From WLMZ01 sp963732585 (GTDB lineage Bacteria; Actinomycetota; Acidimicrobiia; Acidimicrobiales; Ilumatobacteraceae), in NCBI GenBank assembly GCA_963732585.1, contig CAVSZY010000004.1, forward strand, positions 1,116,001 through 1,180,000: a DNA stretch of 64,000 nt, given 5' to 3'. The notes below the pieces were generated by a model. The model was not told the DNA's origin and did no database searches. It saw nothing but the letters and a program-made list of their open reading frames with translations. Numbering within the stretch: position 1 is the first letter of the stretch; each line of letters starts with the position of its first letter. Shown here in pieces: positions 52,350-61,377 of this stretch. A program made the translations under genes and the position numbers.

Positions 52350-52643
52350 GTGGATCACGCAACACCCGGCTATCTCGATCACCAGCAGCAACTGCTGACG
52401 CGCCTCCGGCGTATCGAGGGACAGGTGCGCGGCCTGCAACGACAGATTGAACAAGAGACCTATTGCATCGACGTGCTCACCCAGGTCGCCGCGGCCAGCA
52501 AAGCGCTCCAGGGTGTCGGGTTGATGCTGTTAGAACAACACCTCCGGCACTGTGTTGCCGGCGCAGCACAAGGGGATCAACAACAAACCGATCACCTCGT
52601 GCGCGAAGCCACAAGAGCAATAGAACGGATGATGCGCGCATGA
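52350..52643 (+). CDS. csoR: CsoR-type copper-sensing transcriptional repressor
   Basis: A 97-residue all-helical repressor. The Cu(I) ligands fit C-x-HxxxC of the family: YCIDVLTQ gives the first Cys, and EQHLRHC the His and second Cys. RLRRIEGQVRGLQRQIE is the conserved N-terminal helix. Cu(I) binding releases the operator just upstream. Start is GTG at 52350. It overlaps copZ by 4 bp and leads a csoR-copZ-copA operon. A formaldehyde or other metal sensor of the same fold is less likely given the context. Confidence 0.93.
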   Translation: MDHATPGYLDHQQQLLTRLRRIEGQVRGLQRQIEQETYCIDVLTQVAAASKALQGVGLMLLEQHLRHCVAGAAQGDQQQTDHLVREATRAIERMMRA

Positions 52644-52849
52644 ACGTAGAGACGATGACATTTTCGGTGCCGGCGATGACCTGCGGCCATTGCGAAGCGG
52701 CTGTCAAAGGTGAGATCGCTAAAGTCGCGGGCGTCGAAGACGTCTCCGTCGACCTCGCCAGCAAGCACGTCACCGTGAGTGGCGACGACCTCGATCAGCA
52801 GGCGATCTTCGCCGCCGTCGACGAAGCGGGCTTTGAGCCGGTGAGCTGA
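52640..52849 (+). CDS. copZ: Copper chaperone, HMA domain (CopZ-like)
   Basis: A 69-residue single heavy-metal-associated domain with MTCGHCEAAVKGEIAKV as its CxxC Cu(I) site, and the beta-alpha-beta pattern of Atx1/CopZ proteins. It should carry Cu(I) in the cytosol to the CopA pump. ATG at 52640 overlaps the csoR stop (ATGA); its own stop shares a base with the copA start. An in-frame opening to 52463 is a shadow of csoR. Confidence 0.93.
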   Translation: MNVETMTFSVPAMTCGHCEAAVKGEIAKVAGVEDVSVDLASKHVTVSGDDLDQQAIFAAVDEAGFEPVS

Positions 52850-55146
52850 TGATCGAACTCGACGTCAGCGGCATGACTTGCGCAGCCTGTGCGGCGCGCA
52901 TCGAAAAGAAGCTCAACCGCTTGGAAGGTGTCACGGCCACGGTCAATTACGCCACCGAGCGGGCGGTGATCACCGGCGCGCCGGGTGCGGATGAACCCGC
53001 CGTCGAGGTCTTGGTCGCCACCGTCGAGGCGCTCGGCTACGGCGCCAGCGAACACCACATGATGCAGGCCAACGGAACCGACGGGGCCAACTCGGCCTCG
53101 GACGCCGCCGAGCAACGCACGGCCTCGCTGCGCAGGCGCCTGGTTGTCGCCGCAACGCTGGCCACACCGGTGCTGGCGATGTCGATGATCACTGCGCTGC
53201 AGTTCCGGGGTTGGCAATGGATCGCACTGGCGCTGGTCGCCCCCGTGGTGACCTGGGGCGCGTGGCCATTTCATCGCGCTGCTTGGAAGGCGTTGTTGGC
53301 CAAGACCTCGACGATGGACACGCTGGTCTCCCTCGGCGTAATCGCCGCCATGGGCACAAGCCTGTGGTCGCTGATCTTCGGCGATGCCGGACGGTTGGGC
53401 ATGACCATGTCGATGTCGCTGTTCCCCAAGACGCAGAGCAGCACCCACGGGGCCGGGCACAGCGCAAGTGGCACTGGAATCTCAAGCGAGATCTACCTCG
53501 AGGTCGCCGCCTCGATCGTCGCCTTCATGCTCGCCGGGCGCTATTTCGAGGCAAGAGCCAAACGGCGTTCTGGCGCAGCGATTCGCGCCTTATTGGACGT
53601 CGGTGCCAAAGAGGTCACCGTCGTGCGACAGCGCCTGGAGACATCGATCCCCATCGCTGAGCTCTTGGTTGGCGAGCACTTCATCGTCCGCCCGGGGGAG
53701 AAAGTGGCCACCGACGCGGTCGTCATCGACGGGGTCTCGACCATCGACGCCAGCATGCTCAGCGGCGAGAGCGTACCGATCGAAGCAACCGTCGGGACGG
53801 CGCTCACCGGTGGCACGCTCAACCTCTCCGGTCGTCTCATTGCCCGGGCGACGCGCATCGGTGCCGACACAACCCTGGCGCAGATGGCCCGTTTGGTTGA
53901 GGAGGCGCAGTCGGGCAAAGCCGCAGTGCAGCGCCTCGCCGATCGGGTGAGCGCGGTCTTCGTGCCGATCGTCGTCGTGCTCTCGGTGCTGACCTTGCTC
54001 GGCTGGTTGCTGGCCACCTCCGACGCTGGCCGGGCCTTCACCGCGGCGGTCGCCGTGGTGATCATCGCCTGCCCGTGCGCGCTCGGATTGGCGACCCCGA
54101 CTGCGTTGCTCGTCGGAACGGGGCGCGGCGCGCAACTCGGCATTCTGATCAAGGGCCCGGAGATGTTGGAATCGACGCGCATGGTCGACACCATCGTGCT
54201 CGACAAGACGGGCACGGTGACGACCGGCAAGATGGATGTCGTCGCAGTTGTGGCCATGGCGGACGAAGATGCCGCCACGGCGCTCGGGCTGATCGCCGCG
54301 CTGGAGCATGCCAGTGAGCACCCGATCGCGCAGGCGATCGTGCGCCAGGCGACATCCAACGGCGCCGCGCTGGCGACGGTCGACAACTTTCGTAATCATG
54401 CTGGGCTCGGCGCAACCGGTGTGGTGGATGGGCGAGCGGTGTTTGTCGGCCGCCCAACGTTCGTGTCCGAACTCCATGGTCCGCTGGGCGAGGACGTCGC
54501 CGCAGCGGTGGAGGAACACCGTCGCCAAGGCCGCACCGTGGTCGTGGGTGGTTGGGACGGAGCGGCCCGATTGGTGATCGCCGTCGCCGACGTCGCCAAG
54601 CCAACGAGTGCCGAGGCCATCCGCCGACTTCGCGAACTCGGTCTCGAACCAATGTTGCTCACCGGCGACAATCACGCCACGGCCGTGGCCATCGGCGCAG
54701 ATGTCGGCATCGCCGCCGATGCTGTGATCGCCGACGTGCTGCCTGCGGACAAGGTGGCTCACATCGTCGCCCTGCAGCGCCAGGGCAAGGTGGTGGCGAT
54801 GGTCGGTGACGGCATCAACGACGCGGCTGCCCTGGCCCAAGCCGACGTCGGCATCTCGATGGGCACCGGCACCGACGCCGCAATCGAAGCCAGCGATCTG
54901 ACCTTGGTCGGCGGCGACCTGCGCGCTGCGGCCGACGCCCTTCGCCTGTCGCGGGCCACACTGCGAACGATCAAGGGCAACCTGTTCTGGGCCTTCGCCT
55001 ACAACGTCGCCGCGTTGCCGCTGGCCGCCTTTGGTTTCCTCAACCCGGTCATCGCCGCCATGGCTATGGCCGGGTCGAGCGTGTTCGTCTTGACGAATAG
55101 CCTGCGGCTGCGCCGCTTCAAGCCCATGGCCGCTGCCCGCCACTGA
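52849..55146 (+). CDS. copA: Copper-translocating P-type ATPase
   Basis: A 765-residue P1B-type pump. It has an N-terminal HMA domain with Cys11 and Cys14 (GMTCAACAARIEKK), the membrane CPC motif at residues 408-410, the phosphorylated Asp452 in DKTGTVTTG, LSGESVPIE in the actuator domain, the SEHPIAQAI motif and a hinge GDGINDAAALAQADVGI. The Met-rich loop MTMSMSLFPKTQSS between the second and third helices is unusual in length. It exports Cu(I) from the cytosol and is driven by CsoR-controlled transcription. Confidence 0.96.
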   Translation: MIELDVSGMTCAACAARIEKKLNRLEGVTATVNYATERAVITGAPGADEPAVEVLVATVEALGYGASEHHMMQANGTDGANSASDAAEQRTASLRRRLVVAATLATPVLAMSMITALQFRGWQWIALALVAPVVTWGAWPFHRAAWKALLAKTSTMDTLVSLGVIAAMGTSLWSLIFGDAGRLGMTMSMSLFPKTQSSTHGAGHSASGTGISSEIYLEVAASIVAFMLAGRYFEARAKRRSGAAIRALLDVGAKEVTVVRQRLETSIPIAELLVGEHFIVRPGEKVATDAVVIDGVSTIDASMLSGESVPIEATVGTALTGGTLNLSGRLIARATRIGADTTLAQMARLVEEAQSGKAAVQRLADRVSAVFVPIVVVLSVLTLLGWLLATSDAGRAFTAAVAVVIIACPCALGLATPTALLVGTGRGAQLGILIKGPEMLESTRMVDTIVLDKTGTVTTGKMDVVAVVAMADEDAATALGLIAALEHASEHPIAQAIVRQATSNGAALATVDNFRNHAGLGATGVVDGRAVFVGRPTFVSELHGPLGEDVAAAVEEHRRQGRTVVVGGWDGAARLVIAVADVAKPTSAEAIRRLRELGLEPMLLTGDNHATAVAIGADVGIAADAVIADVLPADKVAHIVALQRQGKVVAMVGDGINDAAALAQADVGISMGTGTDAAIEASDLTLVGGDLRAAADALRLSRATLRTIKGNLFWAFAYNVAALPLAAFGFLNPVIAAMAMAGSSVFVLTNSLRLRRFKPMAAARH

Positions 55147-55159
55147 GCTTGCCGAGCCC

Positions 55160-55951
55160 TTACGCGGCATCGACGACAGCTTGGCGCACCCGATAGACGA
55201 CCGCCGTGCGGTGATTGCGAATCGTGCGTTCGGTGACCTGCTGCTGGCGGGCCATTTCTGACACGCCGCCGTCGCTGATCAATCGACAGAGAAAGCTGAC
55301 GTCGGCTGGCGACACCCCGCACGCTTGAACCTCGTGCATCAACTCGACGAACTCCTCCAGCGGATCGACCGCTGGGGCACAGGCGGCGTCGGCAAACATG
55401 TCGTGCGAGCGAGGAACTTCCGACGAGCGCTTCAGACGAACCGGCCGAACGAACGTCTCAAATGACGAGTCGAGTAACAGGTTGGCGATCACCCGCGCCG
55501 GACGACGCTCGACCGGATAGCGCAAGATCACCGTCCAGGCATTGGCCACCAGGTCGTCGAGCAGCTCGGCTTGATGCATCACGTTGTAGCCCTTTCGGCG
55601 AGCGATCGCCGCCAACCCTGGCAGGATGCGCTGCAGCACCGTGCGCGCTGCGAGTTGGTCGGTCTTGGCGGCGCGCAGCAGGGCGATCATCGCCACGTCG
55701 ACCGCCTCGTCATCGATTTCCGCACTCGGCGCATCGGCGTACAGGTTGCGTTGCTCGTCGTTGGGTCGGTAGCCGGCGAGGATTAAAGCGTCGCTCAGTC
55801 GGAGCGGCTCGCCCGGCACACCCCAAGAGGCCACAGCGCCCACGCGAGCGTGCCGGTGGCACAGCTGGATCCACTCGCCGTCGAGACGGCGCAGCAAATG
55901 GCGGTTCGATCGGGGCGCTGATGTGACGGTGCGGTCTGTGGGGTGAGTCAT
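55160..55951 (-). CDS. Sigma-like / HTH transcription regulator divergent from the EssC-like gene
   Basis: A 263-residue protein. Residues 95-180 (LPGLAAIARRKGYNVMHQAE, then LLDDLVANAWTVILRYP) look like a degenerate sigma region 2, and the C-terminus SEMARQQQVTERTIRNHRTA is a LuxR/sigma-4-like HTH. This combination appears in uncharacterised actinobacterial regulators. ATG at 55951 is chosen; the opening to 56125 would overlap the divergent gene. It lies head to head with the FHA-FtsK gene and is its most likely regulator, by position. Confidence 0.75.
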   Translation of the reverse strand: MTHPTDRTVTSAPRSNRHLLRRLDGEWIQLCHRHARVGAVASWGVPGEPLRLSDALILAGYRPNDEQRNLYADAPSAEIDDEAVDVAMIALLRAAKTDQLAARTVLQRILPGLAAIARRKGYNVMHQAELLDDLVANAWTVILRYPVERRPARVIANLLLDSSFETFVRPVRLKRSSEVPRSHDMFADAACAPAVDPLEEFVELMHEVQACGVSPADVSFLCRLISDGGVSEMARQQQVTERTIRNHRTAVVYRVRQAVVDAA

Positions 55952-56096
55952 GGGCCCATCGTCTGCTTGAGGCCTCACCGAGAGACTCACAGCAGGGCTC
56001 ACAGAGATCACCAAAATCGTCAAGAATTCGACAACTTCGCAGCTCAGCGACTCACAATGCTTCCGAATCAACACCTGCGACGCCACCCAACGGTGC
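55952..56096. promoter_or_regulatory. Divergent promoter region with repeated CTCACA
   Basis: The 145-bp spacer is AT-richer than its flanks and contains CTCACAG at 55986-55992 and 55998-56004, 12 bp apart, with a further CTCACA at 56051-56056. A regulator binding direct repeats one helical turn apart would fit. No promoter boxes are clear. Confidence 0.35.
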
Positions 56097-59000
56097 ATGG
56101 CTACTCCCACCACCACTCCCACCACAGCAACATCTCTCGAACTCCAGCGCGGCGACGGTCAACGTCTGCGCGTCGAGGTGAATCATCTCACGGCGACGGT
56201 TGCCGACCTCGCCGCAGCCACGCGGACCCGACCGATCACCCAGCCCGACGGTGCCGCCCTGCTGATCGATGGTGCCCCAGTTCCGATGCACCGCTCCCTG
56301 GTGCATGCCGGGCTACACAACGCCAGCTTGATCGGTGGAGCGCCCGCCAGCGAGCAGTCGAGCTGCCCACAAGGCCGCGCTCTGGTGCGCGCAACATGGT
56401 TGAGTGGGCCCGACGCCGGGCACAGCGTCGAGTTACCCCTGGGTAGGCACGTGATCGGCAGGGCGTCGAGCGCCGCGGTGCGTTGCGATGACTCGATGAT
56501 GGAGTTGCATCACGCTCGCCTCATCGTCGGCCCGACGACCGTGACCATCGAGCAACTCTGTGGCCGCCGAGATCTGGCTATTCGCTATCACGCCGGAGAT
56601 TCGGGAGATTCACCTACGTCGCTGTTCGGCGCCACCATCGATGTCGGTGCCAGCACGCTGTCGATCGATCGACCCATTGGCCTCTCGGCGCGCCAAATGG
56701 CGCACGGTCCAACGGTGCAGGCCTGGCGTCGCCCGGTGATCGCTCGGGCTCGCCCGACACCAACCTGGACGCCACACGTCGATCTCCTGCCGCCGCGAGA
56801 CACGCCAGCCGCCCCGCTTGTGGGGCACAGTCTGACGGCACCGCTCGGCGCCGTGGGCACCGGGGTGCTGTTGGCCTTGGTCACCAAGCAGCGGACGATG
56901 CTGCTTTTTGCCGTCTGCGCCGCCGCCGTTGCCGTGGCCATCGTTCTCGCTCAGCGCCTGCGCCTGCGTCTCAAGCGGCGTCGCCAAACCCGGGCCGAGA
57001 TCGCCCGGCTTGAGCAGTTGATGGTCACGGCGCGCCACGAAAGGCAACGTTTTCGTCGACACCAACTGGCGCAGGCAATGAGCGCAATCGCGGTCGTCGA
57101 TGGTTGCCAGGCGCTCGCCCAGGCCGCAGACGCAGGGCTTTGGCAACGTGGTCGGCGCGCCGACGGCACGCTGCTGGTCAGTCCAGGGATCGGCGCGCTG
57201 CCATGGATCGAAGCGAGATCGGACAGCCATCACTTCGAACGACATCGTCATGCCGACGACGTACCGCTGACCCTGCCGATCGGGCCCGGAACGATCATCG
57301 GCCTCAGCGGTCCGCAACAGCTGGCAACGTCGGTCGCCCGCTCTCTGCTGTGCCAGTTGGCCTTCTCAGCGGGCCCGGGCGAATGGCAATTGGTGGTCGT
57401 CGCTGCAGCGAGCCATGTTGATGACGCCGACAGTCACCACGCGCAGGAGTGGACGGCGATGCATTGGCTCGATCATGCGCATCGCCGCGACGGGCACTCG
57501 GCCTTCGTGCGCGCCGAGGATCTCGACGAGGTGGTGCGCGCCCACCGAGCATCGTTTGACGGCAGCGACTATCAGCCGCTGCTGGTTGTGGTGGTGCTCG
57601 ACGGAGCATCGATGGCCCAACGCTGCTCCGCCGTAGCTGAGGCGGTCGCTGGTGACGATCATCTCGCCTGCATCGTCTTGTGTGACACGGCCCAAGGATC
57701 CGCCGTGCCCCATCGATGCACGACCGTGATCGAGGTCGGCGGGAATGGCACGGGTCGGTTGATCTGCGAACCGAATGCCAACGCGCTGGCCGTACCCTTG
57801 CGCTACGCCGGGCTCGGCATCGACAGCAGCGACCGGATCTGTCGCACGATCGCCAGCTTTTCTGATCCGGCATCGGTACGTGGCGATCAGGCGATCCCGA
57901 GCCGAGTCGCACTCGCCGCGTTGCTCGACGACGTGTTGCCAGGCGGCGAGTCGGCGCCGCAACGCATCCTGGGGTCGTGGCGCAGGGAACGTTCGAGCAC
58001 CGATCTGCGGGCGATGATCGGCGTCGGCACCGCAGGACGGGTGGAGATCGACCTCGTGGCCGAGGGCCCTCACGCCCTCGTGGCGGGCACCACGGGCGCG
58101 GGCAAGAGCGAGCTGTTGCGCTCGCTGGTGATGTCGCTGGCCCACCGCTACGGACCCGATCGTTTGTCCTTCGTGCTCATCGACTTCAAGGGCGGGGCGA
58201 CCTTTGACATCTTCAACGGCCTACCGCACGTCATCGGCGCGGCCACCGACCTTGACGCTGGACTCGCCGAGCGGGCCCTGCGCAGCTTGCGGGCCGAGCT
58301 CCGTCACCGCGAGGAAACGTTGCGCGCCGACGGATTCCCCCATCTCGCCGCGCAACGCGAGGCCAGCGGTGCCGACGCGACGGTGACGGCGATGAGCGAT
58401 TTGGTGGTGATTATCGATGAGTTCGCCACCCTCGCTCGCCAGCAACCGGAGATCCTCACCGCGCTGTTAGAGATCGCCCAGCGCGGTCGCAGCCTCGGGG
58501 TGCACCTCGTGTTGGCCACGCAGCGTCCAGCCGGCGTTGTCACCGACGACATTCGAGCCAACACCAACCTGCGAATTGCGCTGCGCGTGCAAGACGAAGG
58601 CGAGTCGCGTGACGTCGTTGACGTGACCGCCGCGGCTCACTTGCCGCGAACCAATCCTGGCCGTGGCGTGTTGCGCGTCGGCGGCGAACCGCAGCGGCAA
58701 TTCCAGAGCGCGAGCATCGATCTTGCGCCGAGCGTTGCCGCACATCGACCGCCGCTCACCGTCGAACTGCTCAGCGACCTTCCACGTGCACAACCAGTCA
58801 CTCAACCGTTCGATGCGGCGTCGAGCGCGCAGGATTACTCAACGGTGCTGATCGCTGCCCTCCAGGCAGCGGCCGACGGATTCGACGTGCCCAGAAAGCC
58901 GGTGCTCTGGCATCCGCCGCTGCCGACGCTGCTCACCGACGCCGAGGTGCGCAAGGTTGCGCCCGATGCCGTTGGTGCCGTCGGTCTCGTCGACGATCCG

Positions 59001-60332
59001 GACGCGCAGCGACAGTATCCACTGTCCTGGAATCCGGCGTCTGGGCAATTGCTTCTGCTCGGCTCCGCCGGGATGGGGACGACGTCGACGGCGATATTGC
59101 TCGTCGAGCGGCAGCTGCAGCGGGGTCCAGCCGCGCCGTTCGTCTATGTCATCGACACCGGCGGCGATGAACGCTGGGACACGGTCGGCGCGCACCCGGG
59201 ATGCGGCGCCGTCATCCGCTTGGGTGAACAGGAGCGGCTCGGCCGTTTGCTGCAGCACCTGCAACGTCGGCTGGAGACGCACAGCAACGATCCGTCAACG
59301 TCGCATCCGATCATGGTCGTCATCGATGGGCTCTCGGCGTTGTGTAGCTCATACGACTGTGGCGCCGGGTGGCAGCAGTTGGCGATCCTCGATGAGCTGC
59401 TCGGCCGCGGCGCTGCTGCGGGCATCCAGATCGTTGCCACCACCGCCGACACCCGCGGCCTGACGTCACGGCTTGCCCACATCCGCAACCGGTGGATCTT
59501 TCATGTCAGCGATCCGTGGGTGGCCAACGCCATCGGCGTCGCCGCCGCATCCGTGCCCGCTGAACAGGCTGGCCGCGTAACCGTGATACCCGGTGGATTG
59601 CAGGCCCAGGTCGCGATGAGCGACGATGCTGGCAGCGCGTGCGCGCCGCCCGACGCACCGGCCGCCCCGCGCATCGGTGAACTTCCGACGGTGATCTTTG
59701 TTGGCGACCTTGCTCGTCCGATGATCGACGAGCAAGGTGCCCTGTGTCCGATCGGCATCTGCTACGGGGATCTCGATGTCGCCTCGCTGGATCTGTCGGC
59801 CACTGCGCGCCTGGCGATCATCGGTCGGGCGAAATCGGGGCGTTCACAAACCTTGCAGCTCTTGGCGCAGCAGTGGCGGATCCAACATCCGCATGGCTGG
59901 GTCGGCACCTTGCACGGGCGTCGGCCTACCCTCCTGGCTGACCTTTTGAGTAGTCGGCCTACGGATCGGCCCGCCCTGGTGGTAATCGACGACGCTGAAA
60001 TGGTGGGCGACGAGGGCGCGCTGCTGGCCGGCCTGGTCGACTCCTTGGGCACACCCGTGGCGGTGATCGCCGCGATGCGACCTGATGGGCTACGTTCCAA
60101 TTACGGGCATTGGACCACCAACCTACGCCGATTTGGGCGAGGGATCGTGCTGACTCCCGCCGGCGAAAGCGACGGCGATCTGCTCGGCGCGGTGCTTGCG
60201 CGCACCATGCCGATCACACCGCGGCCGGGATTGGGCTGGGTCATCGAGAGCGGCAACGCCGAGCTGGTGCAGTTAGCCCAACCTGCGAACGAAATCAGTA
60301 CAAATGTCGCTACGCAGAGCGCTCACATCTAA
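56097..60332 (+). CDS. FHA-domain FtsK/SpoIIIE ATPase of the EssC/EccC (type VII secretion) class
   Basis: A 1411-residue membrane ATPase. Residues 12-85 form a small beta-rich domain (ubiquitin- or FHA-like); residues about 92-160 are an FHA domain (LPLGRHVIGRASSAAVRCDD). Two membrane helices lie near 250-287, followed by a basic linker. The first ATPase module has Walker A GTTGAGKS at 664-671, a FVLIDFKGGATFD segment and Walker B VVIIDEFATL. The second (GSAGMGTTSTAI) and third (GRAKSGRSQTLQ) modules lack the Walker A Lys and are probably inactive, as reported for EccC/EssC. It follows the EssC layout. No WXG100 gene is in the window. Confidence 0.87.
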   Translation: MATPTTTPTTATSLELQRGDGQRLRVEVNHLTATVADLAAATRTRPITQPDGAALLIDGAPVPMHRSLVHAGLHNASLIGGAPASEQSSCPQGRALVRATWLSGPDAGHSVELPLGRHVIGRASSAAVRCDDSMMELHHARLIVGPTTVTIEQLCGRRDLAIRYHAGDSGDSPTSLFGATIDVGASTLSIDRPIGLSARQMAHGPTVQAWRRPVIARARPTPTWTPHVDLLPPRDTPAAPLVGHSLTAPLGAVGTGVLLALVTKQRTMLLFAVCAAAVAVAIVLAQRLRLRLKRRRQTRAEIARLEQLMVTARHERQRFRRHQLAQAMSAIAVVDGCQALAQAADAGLWQRGRRADGTLLVSPGIGALPWIEARSDSHHFERHRHADDVPLTLPIGPGTIIGLSGPQQLATSVARSLLCQLAFSAGPGEWQLVVVAAASHVDDADSHHAQEWTAMHWLDHAHRRDGHSAFVRAEDLDEVVRAHRASFDGSDYQPLLVVVVLDGASMAQRCSAVAEAVAGDDHLACIVLCDTAQGSAVPHRCTTVIEVGGNGTGRLICEPNANALAVPLRYAGLGIDSSDRICRTIASFSDPASVRGDQAIPSRVALAALLDDVLPGGESAPQRILGSWRRERSSTDLRAMIGVGTAGRVEIDLVAEGPHALVAGTTGAGKSELLRSLVMSLAHRYGPDRLSFVLIDFKGGATFDIFNGLPHVIGAATDLDAGLAERALRSLRAELRHREETLRADGFPHLAAQREASGADATVTAMSDLVVIIDEFATLARQQPEILTALLEIAQRGRSLGVHLVLATQRPAGVVTDDIRANTNLRIALRVQDEGESRDVVDVTAAAHLPRTNPGRGVLRVGGEPQRQFQSASIDLAPSVAAHRPPLTVELLSDLPRAQPVTQPFDAASSAQDYSTVLIAALQAAADGFDVPRKPVLWHPPLPTLLTDAEVRKVAPDAVGAVGLVDDPDAQRQYPLSWNPASGQLLLLGSAGMGTTSTAILLVERQLQRGPAAPFVYVIDTGGDERWDTVGAHPGCGAVIRLGEQERLGRLLQHLQRRLETHSNDPSTSHPIMVVIDGLSALCSSYDCGAGWQQLAILDELLGRGAAAGIQIVATTADTRGLTSRLAHIRNRWIFHVSDPWVANAIGVAAASVPAEQAGRVTVIPGGLQAQVAMSDDAGSACAPPDAPAAPRIGELPTVIFVGDLARPMIDEQGALCPIGICYGDLDVASLDLSATARLAIIGRAKSGRSQTLQLLAQQWRIQHPHGWVGTLHGRRPTLLADLLSSRPTDRPALVVIDDAEMVGDEGALLAGLVDSLGTPVAVIAAMRPDGLRSNYGHWTTNLRRFGRGIVLTPAGESDGDLLGAVLARTMPITPRPGLGWVIESGNAELVQLAQPANEISTNVATQSAHI

Positions 60333-60391
60333 ACCGTTTCTTGATCGAGACCTCGTCAGATTGAGATTTCGTCGACTGTAGCGTCACTCAC

Positions 60392-61288
60392 ATGCAGACA
60401 GTTAGCGCAACGGGTGGTCCGCTGGACACTCAACAGAGTTGGATTGAGTGGATCGATGCGCTGATGCGACAAAGTGGCGAGGCCATTTATCCGGCGACGC
60501 ATCCGGCGATGTCTCGCGCCGCGTCGATGCCCGAAGTCATCGCGGCGCACCCGATTCACAAGCGCCGAGTCACTGTCGGCCTGCGTCAGGGAGGGGCACT
60601 CGCGGCGGCAGCTGTGGTGCTCGTAGGTGTCGTCGAAGTAGGGGCAAATGAGCGGTCGACAATTCTGCGAAGTGATGTCGAGGCCGCCGCGCAGGTGATG
60701 CAGCAGGGCCACACGGTCCAGTTCCGCACAGTGCTGAGCCTGGGAGGCAAGACGGTTGAGTTGGCGGGCACGGCGGACCTCGAGAGCAACGTCGTCAGAG
60801 TTGAAGACGAATCCTTCTCACGATCCGGAGCGCGGCTGGTCTCCAGCGTCGCGTTCTACGACGTCGCCAACAAGACTATGTTCATCCCATCGAGCGCGGC
60901 AGAGTCGTCGTGGTCGGGTATCGACGCCGAGCTCTCCGCGTTGGCATTTGACCCGTTGGACGCCGTTCGAGCGGTGGAGGTAACCGGCAACGAGATCGAA
61001 CGGGGCGCCGAGCTGATCAGCGACCGGATCGAAGCCCGGCACTTTGAGGTTCCGATCAGCCTCGCCGCCGCACTGCGCGCCGCAGGCACGTCGCTCGATG
61101 AAGTCTCCGCGCACGTCGATGGTGGGTTGCCCCGAACGGTCGCCTATCACGTCTGGGTCGACGACGCCGGAGCGATCCGTCAGATCGAATTCGAGATTCC
61201 AGGGATGAGTACGGTCGTTCACTTCCTGGCGCAATATTCAGCGGTTGGCTTCGGCCCCGCGGTCGAGTTGCCGGAAGTCGGTAGGTAA
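60392..61288 (+). CDS. Membrane-anchored protein of unknown function downstream of the EssC-like gene
   Basis: A 298-residue protein with a cytosolic N-terminal tail of 60 residues, one membrane helix (GGALAAAAVVLVGVVEVGA) and an outer part of about 210 residues. The outer part is beta-rich (VQFRTVLSLGGKTVELAGTADL, then AYHVWVDDAGAIRQIEFEIPG), reminiscent of LolA/LppX-like lipid-binding half-barrels. I cannot name a family. It starts 59 bp after the ATPase stop on the same strand, so the two could work together at the membrane. Confidence 0.72.
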   Translation: MQTVSATGGPLDTQQSWIEWIDALMRQSGEAIYPATHPAMSRAASMPEVIAAHPIHKRRVTVGLRQGGALAAAAVVLVGVVEVGANERSTILRSDVEAAAQVMQQGHTVQFRTVLSLGGKTVELAGTADLESNVVRVEDESFSRSGARLVSSVAFYDVANKTMFIPSSAAESSWSGIDAELSALAFDPLDAVRAVEVTGNEIERGAELISDRIEARHFEVPISLAAALRAAGTSLDEVSAHVDGGLPRTVAYHVWVDDAGAIRQIEFEIPGMSTVVHFLAQYSAVGFGPAVELPEVGR

Positions 61289-61377
61289 TTTCGATCAATT
61301 CGCGAAGAGTGCGAGTCAGGCCTGGCTGAGTCGCGGCGCGTACTCGATACGGTCGGCTCATCTTGCGGAGGTGGATT

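Noticed and set aside
53590..55170. Minus-strand open frame of 526 codons opposite copA
   Set aside because: Antisense of a strongly conserved P-type ATPase; Gly/Asp/His-rich with no family features.
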